In this document: one piece after another, positions 23,186-36,747 of the stretch
Layout: each line of letters opens with the position of its first letter
Numbering within the stretch: position 1 is the first letter of the stretch
Source of the DNA: Pseudoneurospora amorphoporcata
Lineage: Eukaryota > Ascomycota > Sordariomycetes > Sordariales > Sordariaceae
Reading direction: 5' to 3'
Length of the DNA stretch: 64,000 nt
NCBI GenBank assembly: GCA_033297205.1
Contig: MU859255.1
Location: forward strand, 1 to 64,000
Notes under the pieces: model-generated
Database searches by the model: none
Told to the model about the DNA's origin: nothing
Seen by the model: the letters and a program-made list of their open reading frames with translations, nothing else
Translations under genes and position numbers: made by a program

Positions 23186-26100
23186 TTTGATGGTTGATTT
23201 GGTTGTTCTTCTTTCCTCTGAGGGAGTGTGGTGGACCGTAAAAGTAGAAGTCTTGTTGTCGAGTTTTTGGGAGTGAGAGAGTGAGTTGCACGAGTCTTGG
23301 GAGTTTGATATTGGTTGCCGGGTCGATAGATGAGCACTGCTCTATGCTATTGACGCAAGTGAACAATAAGAAGGAATGAATAAGGCCGTGCCGTTCTGTT
23401 GAGTGGCTAGTCAGGTATTGTGTGAATGGTTCGTCTGAAGAATGGGTTGTCTGAGTCAGGACGAAAGGTCGTAGTGAAGCACCAGGCTAGTGAATACGCT
23501 TGAGACAATGGCTGAAGAGCCGAACAGGACTGGAATGTAGAGAAGGTTGGTTTTTTTGAAATCCCTTGACGGGGTGGTGACAATAAGAACAGACTTGTTG
23601 TCGAAAGGAGAGAAGAAGGCGTGCAAGGAGTGCCGTGATCGTCGAAAGTGAAGATGAGGTGTATCGGGGAGTTGGATGACTTTTATGTTTCCCAGCTGTC
23701 GGTTCGTCTGGAGTCGATTGGGTGCGAGGGGCCGTTGCCGGTAGCGCACCATGTAGGTACCTCTTTTCCGTTTCAAACGCCACCCACTGGACACCCACTC
23801 GGCGGATCTAGTGTAGCCCAATGTTTACATCCCCCTGTCTCTTGCCCCTTCACCCCTGTGTTTTCCACACAACCCGACGACCCTCTCCACCTTGGGGGTC
23901 CTGTCACTGCAGGTACCACGCCGTCGGACGACGCTGAGTGGTCTACCGGTAACGTATTGGATATCCCGGAGCAGGTCGTTCACTTGTGATGGAATGGCCA
24001 CTCGGGATCAAGCTTTTTGGATCGAGCTTCTGGAAATCTCGCCGGGTTCTCCTAGGGTTGCCGTATTGGGAAGATATGGCCGCAAGTGTGTGAGTGGGCG
24101 GGTGATACATTACTGTACACTAAAGCTGCCCTGGCTCCTGTCCAGTGAATGGCTTGTGATGCCGTGGTGCTTCGATGTCCATGATCTCCCGTGTAATGGG
24201 GAAAAGTGGAATTGGCAAAACGTGAGACGCACTCGACCGTGTTATGTGGCCGTTGATGGAGTCCATGAGGATGATCACTTGATAGAGATGCCTTCGCTTG
24301 GACGCAGAGCCGCCATGGATGAGACTGATGAGACGAGACATAGCAACGTGACTGCCATTCTTTGGGCTGCGACTGGTTCGTTGTTAGCCGTCGTCACCGG
24401 TTGTCAATCTCTCTCAAAGCGCTGATGTCGTTAGGTTAGGAAACCACAAAAATGAACAGGCGCAGGCTCAGCGGCAGTGGTGCAGTAGCAGCGGCAGCAG
24501 ACGCAGTGAGCAGCCAGGTCAGCGGCATGCAACATGCAGTCGTCCAATCCCCATTCTTTGGTGCCTGGACTGATAGTGACGGTCCAAACGCTTGTGGCTG
24601 CACCAACAGCTGGCGGCCCTTTGTTGCCAGTGATTGGCCGGAGCAGAGTGACAGCCGGTGGAGCCAGCTGGCATGGAACCGCCCGATTGGCAGTTCGGCA
24701 GGGCCATCTCTTTACAGCGAGGGGGCCTCCAGAATCCACTGCCAAGCCATAGGGAGGGAAGCCTCTCATTCTGAAACAGTCGCCCCTTTTCTCGCTAGAC
24801 TCGCACGCATGAGAAAAGGCCAGTGCCACACCTCGCAGATGCGCCCGTCCCGTGTTCCTATTGGTGGCCTTCACCAGTCAAGACGGCGAAACCCTCGGAG
24901 GACCAGACAGCGGTGGTCCGTGGGCTCGTCCTCCCGATGGCCATCAGCGAGGTGATGATGATCCCATTATCCCCGGGCTGTGTTAATCCCTCGGTATCCG
25001 GTGGATAGCACGATGGGCCAGAAGCAAAGTCGCTTGTCTAAGGACGCCGCCCGGTGGGAGGATGATCGACACTTCAACCGGCAATGGAACCACTGCCACC
25101 ATCACTCGGATTCTGAGGCATCTTGCCGCGGAGCAATCGCTCATTGCCGGATAATCAACCGAGAGGCGACGTTTTTTCTAGTGTACGCCCGTATGCCGTA
25201 TCCCGTTATAGCGGATTATAGCCCTTGGGTTGACGGCATGGAAAGTCACGGCGTCACCGTCCAAATGTGGGTACGCAGTCGCAAAAACTGCTTCCTGCTT
25301 CCTTCCTATTCCCAGCAAACAGACAGAAAGAAAGAAAGAGATGGAAAATTCAAGTCGCTGTGCGCGGCGTCACACAAAAGAACGGAATGAATCCAGATCC
25401 CCGAACCAGTCGTATGCCGAATGAATGCCATGACGCTGAAAAGTGGCTGTGTGAGGCGCATTCAGCCGTGGAGTCTGGAGTGTAGAAAGGTAGCCCTGGC
25501 TTTTCAGCACTCGGTCCAGCCAGTTCCAAACAGTTCCAGCAGTCGGGTGCCTTCAGCTCCTCCACCGATCCAGGGGTTCTCGACCCCAGGTTTTCGGTTT
25601 CATGTCTTTGGGCCACCCTAGCTCTCTAACTTTTGTTATCATATCAAAGGTGGAGGGAATACGACGATGAGACGAGGACACGCGGCGAGGAGAAGGATCA
25701 TGAACAGAAGGGACGAACACCACCAAGATGGATGACTAGGGGGGGGCCGGCCAGTCCTTCAAGCTCTACCACAACACAACACCAGTTGACAGATCATCAG
25801 CACTTCAGACCCACGATGAGTTTATGTGCGCTTTTTTCGTCTAACCTCTTCGAAATGTACACGTGTACCACAACGACGTCGGGAAGGATTTTACAACTCA
25901 GGAGACACTGTCCGTGTTACCAAGTACACCACAACCCCCCTCCTTCCCGAACGGGATTCCCTGTCCGGTACCCCTGGCCTGGCGCCGGCGGCACATATGT
26001 AACAACACATGTTCACAGCACAACGACGAAAGTTGCACGCCGAGGTGGTGTTGTCCAGTGCTTCTGATTGTCAACTGCAGCCAAAGTTCGAGCTCAAGTC

Positions 26101-26212
26101 AAGTCAAGCTTTGCCTAGCTTCTCAGCTTCTCCAATTGCCAAAGGTCATGGAATCAGAAGAAGGCATAAACCTCTATCCTCTATTCTAATTCTAGCTTCG
26201 CGCCTCGGGCTT

Positions 26213-26250
<38 letters not shown>

Positions 26251-29200
26251 TGACACCACTAAGCCACACTGGATCTTGTGAGAGGTTCTTGAGACTCGCG
26301 AGATTTGGGAGGGAGATCACAAGATTTGCCGATAATGCAAGGTCTATCCAATAGTGTAGAAGGCTCGGGGAGCGGTATCACTGACGCCTTCGGGCGCGTG
26401 TTTCGCCATTTCAAAGTAGGGACGATTGAAACTTGCAGAGAATATTCATATGTTCCACTTTGGAAGGGAGTGAACCGTCGCTCAGTCGGTGATGCCAAAG
26501 GCGCGATATTGTCAATTCTTCAAAGGATTTACCGCTTGCTAGATTCCAAAGTTGCAGCTTGAATTCGCATGATGTGGAATGTTGGTGCGAAATACCGTCA
26601 AGTGATCATGTATGTATACATATATACGGCGCTAAGCTGACAACCTCAACTGCTTGCTCGACATTGGGTTTCTTCCACTATTCTCGCTGCGAAATCTCAC
26701 CGCTCCCTTGTTGGGTCCCAAGATTATGTTGCGGCAGCGATCCTGGCTGGTGAGGTGAGATGGGATAGGGTACCATCGAGAGTACTATTTCCACGATTCA
26801 CGACAGACCGTTCCCGTCTTACCACACCAGGGCAGAAGCATTACCTACTACCAACTCATGCAAGTCATCATCCATCTTCCATCTTCTGCACATGGCATCA
26901 ACTGGCCAACTGGGTAGGCTGGTAGGCATGTTGTGGCACCCACCACGCCTACCCTCGCACTGATCGCATCGTCACTCAGTCAGATGCTTACACTACATAG
27001 ATGCCTTGCGTACATTGGGCCCTACATAGGTGGGAAACGTGGGGAAAAAGCCATCGAGGCAATCGAATCGATGATCTTGGTCTACGTCAGACCATTTTGT
27101 CCCTTGACGTTGGCGTCACGGTTTATTTGATGGTTGATGGTACACACACACGGTTAATCTTGTCTTCCATTGCTACCTATACTCGACCACTTACTCGACA
27201 CAAGGCTCACACCGCGGTCTTGTAGTTCGTCATCTCGTGACATCCGCCCGTGCCTTGTGGGAAAGGCTCATCCCTTTCCTCTTTGCTTCTCTTCTCTGAT
27301 CACGAACGTATCACTAACGCGTGACACTGGCGTCTAGACCTCCGGTCGAGCTCTGTCGAGTACGAGATACACAAGAAAAAAATGCCCACAAGTCCTCTGC
27401 GCCCGATGGTGTGGCATTGGGATCTCCACCTCCCGCCCGTTTTGTGCCACCTTCAGATTATTTGTTGGCGAGGCACCTCAGACACATGCCGTTACCCTTA
27501 GGAGCTCAGATTTGATATTCGATCTGGATGAGTAGGATGCATTTACTTTCGGCGGCGCGTATCCAGTGTTGGGGGCCAGTTGGGTCATGTTGTCTATAGG
27601 ATTATCTAGCGAGTGTTCTAGGTGTCGACGACCTTGAAGAGGGTTGTAAAAGGCGTAAACGGTCCTTCATATGCTGAAACTCAAACCAGGCCTCCTCATA
27701 CCTCGGCTACAAAGATCTACTTCTGATACTTCAAGTTTCAGATCGTGCACACTCCTCTCTCGACGCCTCAAAAATATCCAAGCTCAAACTGCATATGGGA
27801 ATTAGTCACTCGCATCGCATCGGGATCACATTTGTAGCGTGAGGTCCGAGGGGAGAGAGATGCATGCAAAGCAAAGATACCTTGAAAGTTCGGAAAAGGC
27901 GGGAGAAAGAGGGGCAGAAACGTCGTTGAGTGGAGGTTGAATCATGGAAAAAATGGCTATTGATAATAAAAACAAATCTAGGGGAGGGGGGTGATTCGGG
28001 GAAAACAATCAATCACATCTGACCACTCACGACTTCCATCCCTTTGTTTGGTGATTGCTTCTTTAGGTCTGTCTCTCTTCGTTGCTGTCCCCCCACCCTT
28101 TTAACAAAGCAAGCACAGATAAATAGCAAAAGGGGGTATTGTATGTGAGCAGCCAGTAGCAAAGACGAAATCATTGTTTTCTCACCCATGACCGTCTTAA
28201 AGCGATCACACAACTTATGCAAGCAGCATAACTCGTCGCCACCTCCTTCAACACCACCATCGTCATCAAGCCTTCCCCCCTGTTTCCCACTCCGTCGCTC
28301 TTTTTCCACTCGACTCGCGAAAACTTCAAGTCACCCCCCTCCAACGGGAAGGCAAAAGGACATCTGACTCACCTTCGTCATCAACGGTCAAGTTAGTAGT
28401 TTCCCTCATCGAGAGGTTGCCACGTCCCTGTAACACAAATCATCTCTCCCTTCTTCATGTTTGTTCCAAGCGGACGGAAACCAACAGCTGTCAACGTCAA
28501 CGTAGATTGCCCGCTTGAGTGCGTATGCTCGGATCCGAAGGGCAAATATCGGTAATCAGCAGTGAACACGAGCTGGCAGTGATTATCTTTGTGTTGTCCA
28601 TCTGTCGTGTTATGTCATCAAGCTAGAACTCGTTACCCACTGTCATAGACCATTCAGGTGATGGCCGGGCATTGAGTTCATTTCATATCACTTACAGTCC
28701 CATCAAAATAACCTTACTCGCTTCATTGATGCTATGCTAGCTATGTAGCACCAACACCCCTTCTTCCTCGTTCTCTCTTCACCACCCCCTTCTCCTTCCA
28801 CCCATAGCATGCTTATATGCTTGCTAGCCATATGCTACGCCATGCTATGTTGTATTGCCTGGCAGCATTTTGATACCAGACGCATCCCCATCTTCCTTTG
28901 CGAGTCATCACTCCCGCATCTTCGATAACATAAATATCTTCTCTTTGCATCTCTCCTTCGACACATCATCGATGCCAGTCTATCTGCCCACTTGCCCCCA
29001 AAGCAACAGACAGACCACACCCATATCCTTCCTTGTTCATAACGTTTTGCCCCGGTATCGATGGGATTCATCAGCAGCGAGAGTCAGAGTCAGCCGTTTG
29101 CTGACGTTTCAATTCTGTTGTTCTTCGTTTGTCTCTCGTGACGACCATTCCACAGCCGTCCCGTCCATCTCTTCTCCTGGTCACCCCTTCCCTCACCTGA

Positions 29201-29834
29201 AAGCTGATTTACTGAATATATGTGGATAGCCAATTGGGGTATGAAATTGACTCCGCTACACTCTCAAGCTCAAGAACATGAAGCTTGGCAAGGAGTAAGT
29301 GGACCAGGTCCAACAGTGATTCATAGTAGTGTGTGTCGTGTGGTAAGATGGCGTGGCGGGAGGTCGACGGGTAAAGCACACTTTCAAGTGAAGGAAGGAC
29401 TATATAAATGGCTTTTAACAAGAGATTATTGATGGTTCGCTCTCAGGTGAGCTTCTCCGGTAGCTTTTAATGAGAGGCAAGCAAAGGCTAATAGTAGTGG
29501 TAGTTGTCGTGTGTTGCCTTTCTGGTTGTTTGGTTGTTAATCTCTTTGCACGCCTGCCATCCACCCAGGGTAGTTGCATTGCTTCGAGCCACTATTCGAC
29601 AAGGCGACGTTGTACATCACCTTGTATCGTTCTGCTTGCTCACAGAAGGTTGACCAAACAACCTGGCTCAACTTGGATGGCCGGCTTGGGGACTTCATCC
29701 TCTATCAGGCCCGACATAACCCCCCCATTCCTGCCAGGCCCGAGGGGGCACTTCATAATCCGACAAGGCAGTGGCCATCAGCAATCCCACTGCAGTCCCC
29801 CAGTTGACGTGACATGCTGGCGGCCAGCGCGCCC
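23186..29834. other. Gene-poor stretch (6.6 kb)
   Basis: No frame longer than about 170 codons exists on either strand, and none has domain character or believable introns. The left end is the promoter and 5' leader of the LPMO gene, and the right end is the 3' flank of the ataxin-2 gene. It contains a (TA)n tract and many direct and palindromic short motifs (for example CATGCTA/TAGCATG around 28730-28850). A non-coding transcript cannot be excluded from sequence alone. Confidence 0.5.
26212..26249. repeat. (TA)n microsatellite
   Basis: About 38 bases of alternating T and A with one phase shift, inside the gene-poor stretch. Confidence 0.95.
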
Positions 29835-32800
29835 TCATTGAGCTCGCTGGTTAGCGAATTTGCCCTGAGGCTGCTGCTGGGGCACAAAAGCAGGTTGCTG
29901 GTACTGAACAGCAGGGCTCATTCCATAGACACCCGGCTGTCCTTGCTGCGAGCCCTGGTGCACCATCATGGGTGCCGCTGGGCGACCTGGGCTAGGATAC
30001 CCATTGGTCCCGTTCATGGGTTGAGGGGGTACACCGCCAGCCGGGATGAACTGGGGATGTCCAGGATACATCTGGACCTGAGGACCAGCTGCCATCAAAG
30101 CGCCATTTGGTCCCGGGATGAACTGCGGCTGCATAATGACGGGACCCCCCATGTGGTGTTGCTGCTGGGGCATGAACTGCGGATTGTTCGAGAAGCTGCG
30201 GAACGGTCCCATCTGAGGCGCACCGCCAGGCATGTACGGCTGCATCATAGGCTGACTGTACTGGAACTGACCAGGAGTGCCCTGGGGATAGACCATGGCC
30301 GCATGTCCCATTCTAGGCGACGCGAACGACTGTTGGGAGTTCGTGTGCATCATGCGATGATCATCAGGAGCCGTGAAGGGAACATGAGGCGCATGTCCAT
30401 GCTGGCCTGGCTGCATCGGCATAGGCGGCATGTGAGGCGACTGCCTCGGGGCAAGATTCTGCGCGCCATGCTGCATGTGGATGGGCAACTGGTGCTGATG
30501 GTGGAATTGAGGAAGGGCGTGAGACGGGTTGGGCGTGGCACTGACAGTGCTCGGAACCGGGTTTCTCTCCAGGTACTCAGTGTAAGTCATGTTCATCGTA
30601 GAGTCAGGCTTTTCGTTCTGGGGATCCGACTGGCGCCAGGTGGGCGGGGTCTCGTAGGCTGGACGAAGGGCACCATTCTCCTCCCATCTCGTAGCGTGAG
30701 ACTGCATGGTTGGCTTCTCTTCCTTTTCCAAGAAAGCCAAGATATTGCACTTCTTGGGGTCCACGTCCTTGGTCTTACGTCTGATGAGCTTTCCAGGAGG
30801 AAGAGTTGACGCGCCCACAGGCTCGACAACGTTGTTGACCGACGCGCGGGGGCTCGAAGCCTGGCTCGGTCCCGCAGGGCTGAAGGCAGGGGCAAAGGGG
30901 GTCGCGCCAGGTCTGAACTCATGGATCAGAGGATTGAACTGCTTAGTGGGCGGGGGGACACCACTGGTGCGACGAGCAAAGGAAGGGTCTCCATTGTTGG
31001 CAGGGCCGGTGGGGGCGAGACGCATATCGGGGCCCTGAGGATGCTGGCCCATATGGGGATGCTGCATCTTGTGCTGCTCAACATTTCGGAGGCGCTGAGA
31101 CAGGTTGCCCGTCTGCTGGTTCTGGGACATGTGGGGAGGCGGGCGGTTTCCGCGCGTGTATGGCTGGTGATAAGCCGCTTGAGGATGCTGGTAAGAGTTG
31201 CGCTGGCCCTGGTGACGGCTCGGAACGCCGCCAGCTGAATTAGAGTGCTGAGGAGCAGTCGGGCGCGACGCGGTACGGGTATCGGCCGTGGTAGTAGTTG
31301 CCGAGCTAGGTTGCTCGGTAGTGGTCTTGCCCGCACCTTCCTTGGCGGCATTGGCCTCCTTCGCCTTGAGAGCAGCCTGCTCAGCCTTGATCCTGGCCAT
31401 TTCCTGGGCGTTCTTCAACGCCTTCTCCTGGATCTCCTTCTGCTTTGCTGGGTCCTTGGCAATGATAGAAATGAGGTCAGACGGCACCGGGGTTGAGAGC
31501 TTGAATTCGTGATAGAACTTTCTGAGGTCGTTCAACCTGACCTCCTTGTCTGCCTTGTTCTTGGCCCTCTGGGCAGACAAGGCACTGCCGCGTTGAGCGT
31601 TCGCGAATTCCTTGAACGAGGTTAGAAGTCTTTGCTCAATTCCCTGCTGCTTGCTGTTAAGGGTTTGTGCAATCGCTGTAGTACTAACCGCGGCCTGAGC
31701 CGGAGCCGCGCTCTTGTCGGTAGCCTTTGCGTCAACAGCCTTGACTGCAGCTGTCTTCACATCGGGCTTAGAGTCGACCTTTGAGTCCGCGGGGGTGCTG
31801 GTAGGTGCGGGCGATGTCTTGGTCGATTGGACGGAGCTCTTGACATCAGCCACAGTCTGCGCAGGTTGCTTCTGCGGGGGTGCCTTCAACTGAGACGAGA
31901 TGATAGCCGGATCTACAGGAGCACCCTTGACGGTAGAGTGCGCAGCAGGAGCACGCCGGGCAGGAGGCGTGTATTTATTCTCCCGGCCGCCAGACAGGGG
32001 AGGGAAGTCTTGTCTCCGAACACCACTGTATCTGTTTTTATTCGTTAGCCGGCCCTAGTACCCGAGTCTTATGACGCCTGTGACTTACTTGTCTTCCTCG
32101 TCACGATCATCTCCACCCTGGAAGTCCATGACACGCTCCTCAGCCACGTGTGCGGTGACCGGAGCACTGCGCTCAATCTCACGGGCCTTGCGCTCCGCAG
32201 CGGCCATGCGCTCCTTGTACTGAGGGTGGCTCTTGTCGATCGTCGTTGTATAAATGTTTTCGTCGTAGTCAGTCCTGAGACCGAAGAGACGCTCATTCGC
32301 AGCGAACTGGTCCCATTGACCAGAAGTGTTGGTCTTCTCCAAGCTATCATCAAGCCCATCTGAAGAATCGGGCACCCAGCGATGCAGAGTCCGCTCTTGG
32401 AAGCGAGAGTTGGAGATGGCGGCATCAGTACGGAAAGACGAGCGGTTGCCTGTAAGATAGTCATGTTAGCAATGAATGAACAAGCGAGATAACGCAGGCG
32501 TTTTGTCCATACCGTTGGTACCTGTAGGCTTGCCATCGGATTTGCCAAGGTTGTTCATCAGGAGAGGACGCGCGTCCACGATCTCCTTCTTCTGGAACGT
32601 CATGGTTCCTTGCTCCTTTCTAGAAGCTCCGTTCATTTCGACCGAGTTGGGCAGCTTCTTCTGCGTTACCGTAGTCAGGCGGCAGGTGTTGGGGTCTTGG
32701 GTGTTGGCATAAGTACCCTCGAACTCGGAGCCGTTGGCGAGGATAATGCGTACTCGTTGGCCCTGGAGATGAATTGAGTAAGCGTCAGACTGTGTACAGA

Positions 32801-33654
32801 GGCGACCAATAGAAAGAAGACTGGCGGGCAGCCCATGTAAAAGCAAGAGGCGGATGGCGCAAAGTGACATTCGCTGTCGTGGAGGGCGGCCATGGTGGAG
32901 CAGCCTTGGGCTAGGGGAGTAGAAGGGTTCGCCAAGAAGCTATGTCATGGATGTCATGGATCTCGAAAAAAAGGGGAAGAAGGCAACAAGCAAACAAGCG
33001 CATCGACAAACCTCGCGAAGGGAGCTGATGGCGGATTTCTTATCCTGTGAGCTGAAGTTGTTCTGCGGTCTGGCGGACTGGCCGGTGATGGGGTTCTTGG
33101 CCGAAGTCCAGGCCTTTTGCTGGACAGGAGGGACAGACTGTCTGTGCGGATGTCAGTCTGGAGTTACGGCGTCGAAGGGGTGTGTCCGTCAAGCGGGCAA
33201 GAGCATGGCAATGGGAGGAAGGGAAGCGAAGAAGGATGATTCCGCGACGACAATGGGAGTCGATCTGGAGGTGGATCCAAGGTCTAAGGGGTCTGACAGG
33301 ATGGGAGGATGGGTAGGCGTGATGACGGGGGGTCGGGTTCAAGGTTGTCAGTGTGGCTTTGTTGTTGCATCGGTGTGCGGCTGCTGTAAGGCTTGGGGAG
33401 CGACGGGCAAGGCGGAAGGGCAAAGAGGGTGTTTGAAGGGGCAGGAAGGGTGCCAGAATGGTGTCTCACCTGTTCTGCTGGCTGGTCGAAGTGGCCGGCA
33501 CTGCGTCTGATGTTCTCGCTCGTTGCTGGTCCCCGAGCTTGCTGCTATAAAGCGGACGGGTCGCGGGGGACGACTTGACGTCGGGCGTCGACGACTGCGA
33601 AGGGGTCGAGGCTGTGGTGGTCGCGGGCTTCGCGGAAGCCGGTCGGTTCTCCAT
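29835..33654 (-). CDS. pbp1: Ataxin-2 / Pab1-binding protein 1 homologue
   Basis: Five exons (33470-33654, 33012-33141, 32513-32762, 32089-32449, 29835-32031) join in frame and encode 1040 residues. Order: Ser/Thr/Pro-rich N-terminus; LSm-like fold starting at SSLREGQRVRII (about residue 100) with NGSEFEGTY; LsmAD domain in exon 4 (about 190-305) with the signature WDQFAANERLFGLRTDYDE; a Lys/Glu/Ala-rich helical region near 440-550; a PAM2-like motif FNPLIHEFRPG near residue 675 that should bind the MLLE domain of poly(A)-binding protein; then a Pro/Gln/Met/His-rich low-complexity tail. Ataxin-2 proteins are cytoplasmic RNA-binding factors acting in mRNA stability, translation and stress granules, and in Neurospora and animals have been linked to circadian output. 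Introns are 328, 249, 63 and 57 nt with clean splice sites. The start is the first ATG of exon 1. Confidence 0.93.
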
Positions 33655-36600
33655 GCTGACTGCCTGCGATTGGGGTCCCAGTGAGGGTCACTGGTCTCGC
33701 AGTGTTGTTGCACCTTCTTGTCGGAGAGAGGTGTTGGGGATGTGGAAACAACTTTTTGGCGGTGGTGAGAGGAGGGTGCGGAGAGGGTACGGTGCGTGTG
33801 GCCAGCGGGAGCGGCAGGAGGCTAGGGGGGACTCTCTGCGTGTTTGCACGCCAATTGGGCGAATCAGAATGACGAGTGCTCGTCCGACTGGATCAGTCTC
33901 GAGATGGATACTTCTATGGATGTGCACCAGCAAAGCAATGCCAGTGAGAGTCCCGGTCCCGCTGCATCGACAGGACAGGCCCGAGTGTCTTTCGCGTGGA
34001 GGTACGTGGAGGTGTCCAGTAGCACTCCGTCTGCACTGGGGTTCCGTCGCCGCTTCGGGCTGTTAACTGCCTGCTGAACACTCCAGAGGTGAGCGGGCTA
34101 GACCGTCAGACCGTAAGACCGTGTATTCGGTCTGTAATTTACCTATGTAAAAAGGTGAAGGGCCAATATCGTGAAGAATAGGAGAACAACGCGCAACGAG
34201 TGCATCCAAGTCCTCGGTTTCTTGTGTCGCTTACGAATCGCGATTGGATTTCGAAATCGTGCTCGGTCGGACTCTCAAGGTCGTCTGGTTGGATTGGGGG
34301 GATGTGCGAATGGGGCGTCGCTAGAATGCAGAAGTAGGTACTACTGTGTATTGGTGCTAAGTATTGTAAGCTTCGACCGGATCTCGTCGATAGCGGGGTG
34401 ATTGAGGCACACAACTAGAGGTACCTAAGGTATGCGGCTCTCAACCAGAAGACAAGGAAGGTATCAAGGCTAAAAGTCCTAGTCCTGATGGTATGAAAGA
34501 AAAGCCGACAGGGTAGGGGAAGAAGGACTGCGATCGATATGAAAAGGGATCAACAGCGGTGGTGGGGGAAGCAGGGCGGAAGGAGAAAGCGGACGTGGAT
34601 TTGGCGGGGAAGGTCAAGAGCTCTTCTGAAGCCCGGAAGGGTGGGCTGCTTCGGTCTGATTTCGTAACAGCAAGTGAATGCCCCTTTCGCTGGGCGCTGT
34701 TGGGCGACCACACCAACGGAAAGAAGCTGCCAACCAAGTTTATGTCTGTCACAATCATAAGTCGGTCTCTTCAACGTCGGATATACCTCTAAGAAAATGT
34801 CCACCCGAGCCACCTCACGCGCAAAGGCCAAACCCAAGTCCCGCCTCTTGATCATGGCAGGCAAACAGTCAGAGGAAGGGAATCTTCAGAGTAATGGAAT
34901 GACTGCGTGTCAACAATCCCGCTGAGCTGAGCCATCGCCATGCTGAACCTTGGCAAAGTGCAACAACTTCGATCTGAAGTCGGGAGACGGCCTGGAGGAA
35001 GACGGGAGGGGCACGGACGCCCGTATGTGTCTGCGGATTGGATTGTTCACTGGTAGGCTCTATTCTTAACAGAGCGTCTAAAAGACAGGGGCATTTCTGC
35101 TGAGAACACCAAGTTTACAGCTTATCAGTGGCCCATTGGGCCACCGGGCCTTTAGTAGTTGGTTGCTCAGCACTAGCAGATCACTAGCTCTGCATAACAC
35201 CTGGAACTGCACACGCTCATTGGCTTGGCACCACTGACCAAGCACGTGATCCTTCTTTCCATGTCTCCAAGCTGGGGGCACGGCAACTTCACATTCCATC
35301 TGCGCTGCTGTTGGCGCGGCCAACATCGAAACCGCATAATCTCAATAATGCATGCATCGCGGGATAGACTCTTGTCTACCTAGGTACGTGACTAGATTTC
35401 AGCCGGTGGTACCGATTAAATCCAGGCTCCGAGCCAGGGTGTGCTGCTGAAGTGAGCCGCACGCCGAGATCCTGTCAGTCGATGACCCTGCAATTTCCCG
35501 AATGATACACACGAAACAAGTCTCTTTGATACCCATGGACAAGAAGGTAAGACCATGTCACCTAAGGAAAAGTTCGAGATCTCTTCCATGCCGCTAAGTG
35601 CGACTTGAAGTCCTCAACAGGCTGTCGCTCTCGTTCTTCCAGATCGATGGACATTGAACCTGCGTCTACCTATGCAAACCGTTGTGCGGCTCAATGATGG
35701 AAAAAAAAACCAACATCACAGGCGTTCTGTGTGATCGATACGTGCAACAACACCGGCAATCATCCTAGCCACCTAAGCGCTCATCATCACCTTTATTCAT
35801 TCCCGTTATAGTAACTTCTTAACATATACTTCGCGAGCGACAAAACCAGTGCGTGTTAGCTGGATGGTCTACTGTCCTCGACCTCGTGGCTCTCCTGGTC
35901 AATCCTTGTTGGAGGCGAACTGTGATGGATCCATGCAAGCGATGGTCGCTTATCGGGCTACGTATCTCTCTTCCCGCAGAATCACACACACGCGCGCCGC
36001 CGCCTTAAAATGATGTTGGACGTGCTCATTGAGGGGTAAAACTGCACAGTCCAACCGGTAAACCGACCGCCGCGGCAGCATCGTCAGCGGCGTGGTGATG
36101 CCATTGCACGCTTCTATCACTCTTGGGTTATCTCTTGGGGTGTAAAAGATTCCCATATCACCGCTCTCGTGCTGACAATCGCTTCCAATAACCAAATGCT
36201 TTTAGACGGGTCGTCTCAAGTGGCACCATCTCCAAATCTCCCTCTGCCTCCCGTGGTGGAAACTTCAGGCGGGAGATCGACGACCACCATGGCACCTGAC
36301 CGTTCGGCTCTAGTGATCCGTTCAAGTGTGATCTTGGCCCTTCCTGTTCCTGCAGGTACGCTTGATCGGATCTTGGGTAGCTTCACATCATCGCCTCCCT
36401 GCTCCGGTTTGGGATGTGATCAACCGAGAAGGCCGACAAGGTATTCGAGATTTGGTTTGGCTAAAGTCCTTTGTGCTCAATATTCAAGTTGAGTTGTCTC
36501 TCGATTTAAGAATAGCGACTTGAACATTAAAACCAGCAAACAACAAACAGTATTGAAGTACAGAAGATAAAAGAGAGCGGTCAAGAATCCGAGTGCACGA

Positions 36601-36674
36601 TAACTAGTTTACCGCGGAGGTACTCAACAGAAAAAAAGAGAAGGGAAGAAAAAGAGAGAAAAGGGGCGAGGAGT

Positions 36675-36736
36675 AAAAGCAAAAAGCAAAAAGCAAAAAG
36701 CAAAAAGCAAAAAGCAAAAAGCAAAAAGCAAAAAAC
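36675..36736. repeat. Tandem AAAAAGC heptamer, about 8 copies
   Basis: Nearly perfect 7-bp units ending 12 bases from the tRNA-Gln 3' end. On the tRNA strand each unit reads GCTTTTT, so transcription past the tRNA meets repeated T5 tracts. Confidence 0.9.
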
Positions 36737-36739
36737 TGC

Positions 36740-36743
36740 AAAA
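36740..36743 (-). terminator. Oligo-T terminator of tRNA-Gln
   Basis: TTTT on the minus strand, 4 bases beyond the mature tRNA end, with a T6 tract at 36730-36735 as back-up. Consistent with RNA polymerase III termination. Confidence 0.6.
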
Positions 36744-36747
36744 GATG

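Larger units (their letters stand above)
33655..36747. other. Intergenic (3.1 kb) upstream of ataxin-2
   Basis: Begins with the promoter and 5' leader of the ataxin-2 gene and ends at the tRNA-Gln gene. Small overlapping frames on both strands lack coding features. The heptamer repeat at its right end is listed separately. Confidence 0.5.

Noticed and set aside
21728..23197. 489-codon frame on the plus strand, opposite the LPMO gene
   Set aside because: It is the antisense shadow of a strongly C/G-ending coding sequence; composition is Gly/Ser/Ala-only and no domain is visible.
24452..24955. 167-codon frame starting with ATG in the gene-poor stretch
   Set aside because: Overlaps long frames on both strands with equal quality, and the protein has no secondary-structure or domain pattern.
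29814..30809. 331-codon plus-strand frame opposite ataxin-2
   Set aside because: Antisense of the Pro/Gln/His-rich exon; Arg/Leu/His-rich translation without domains.
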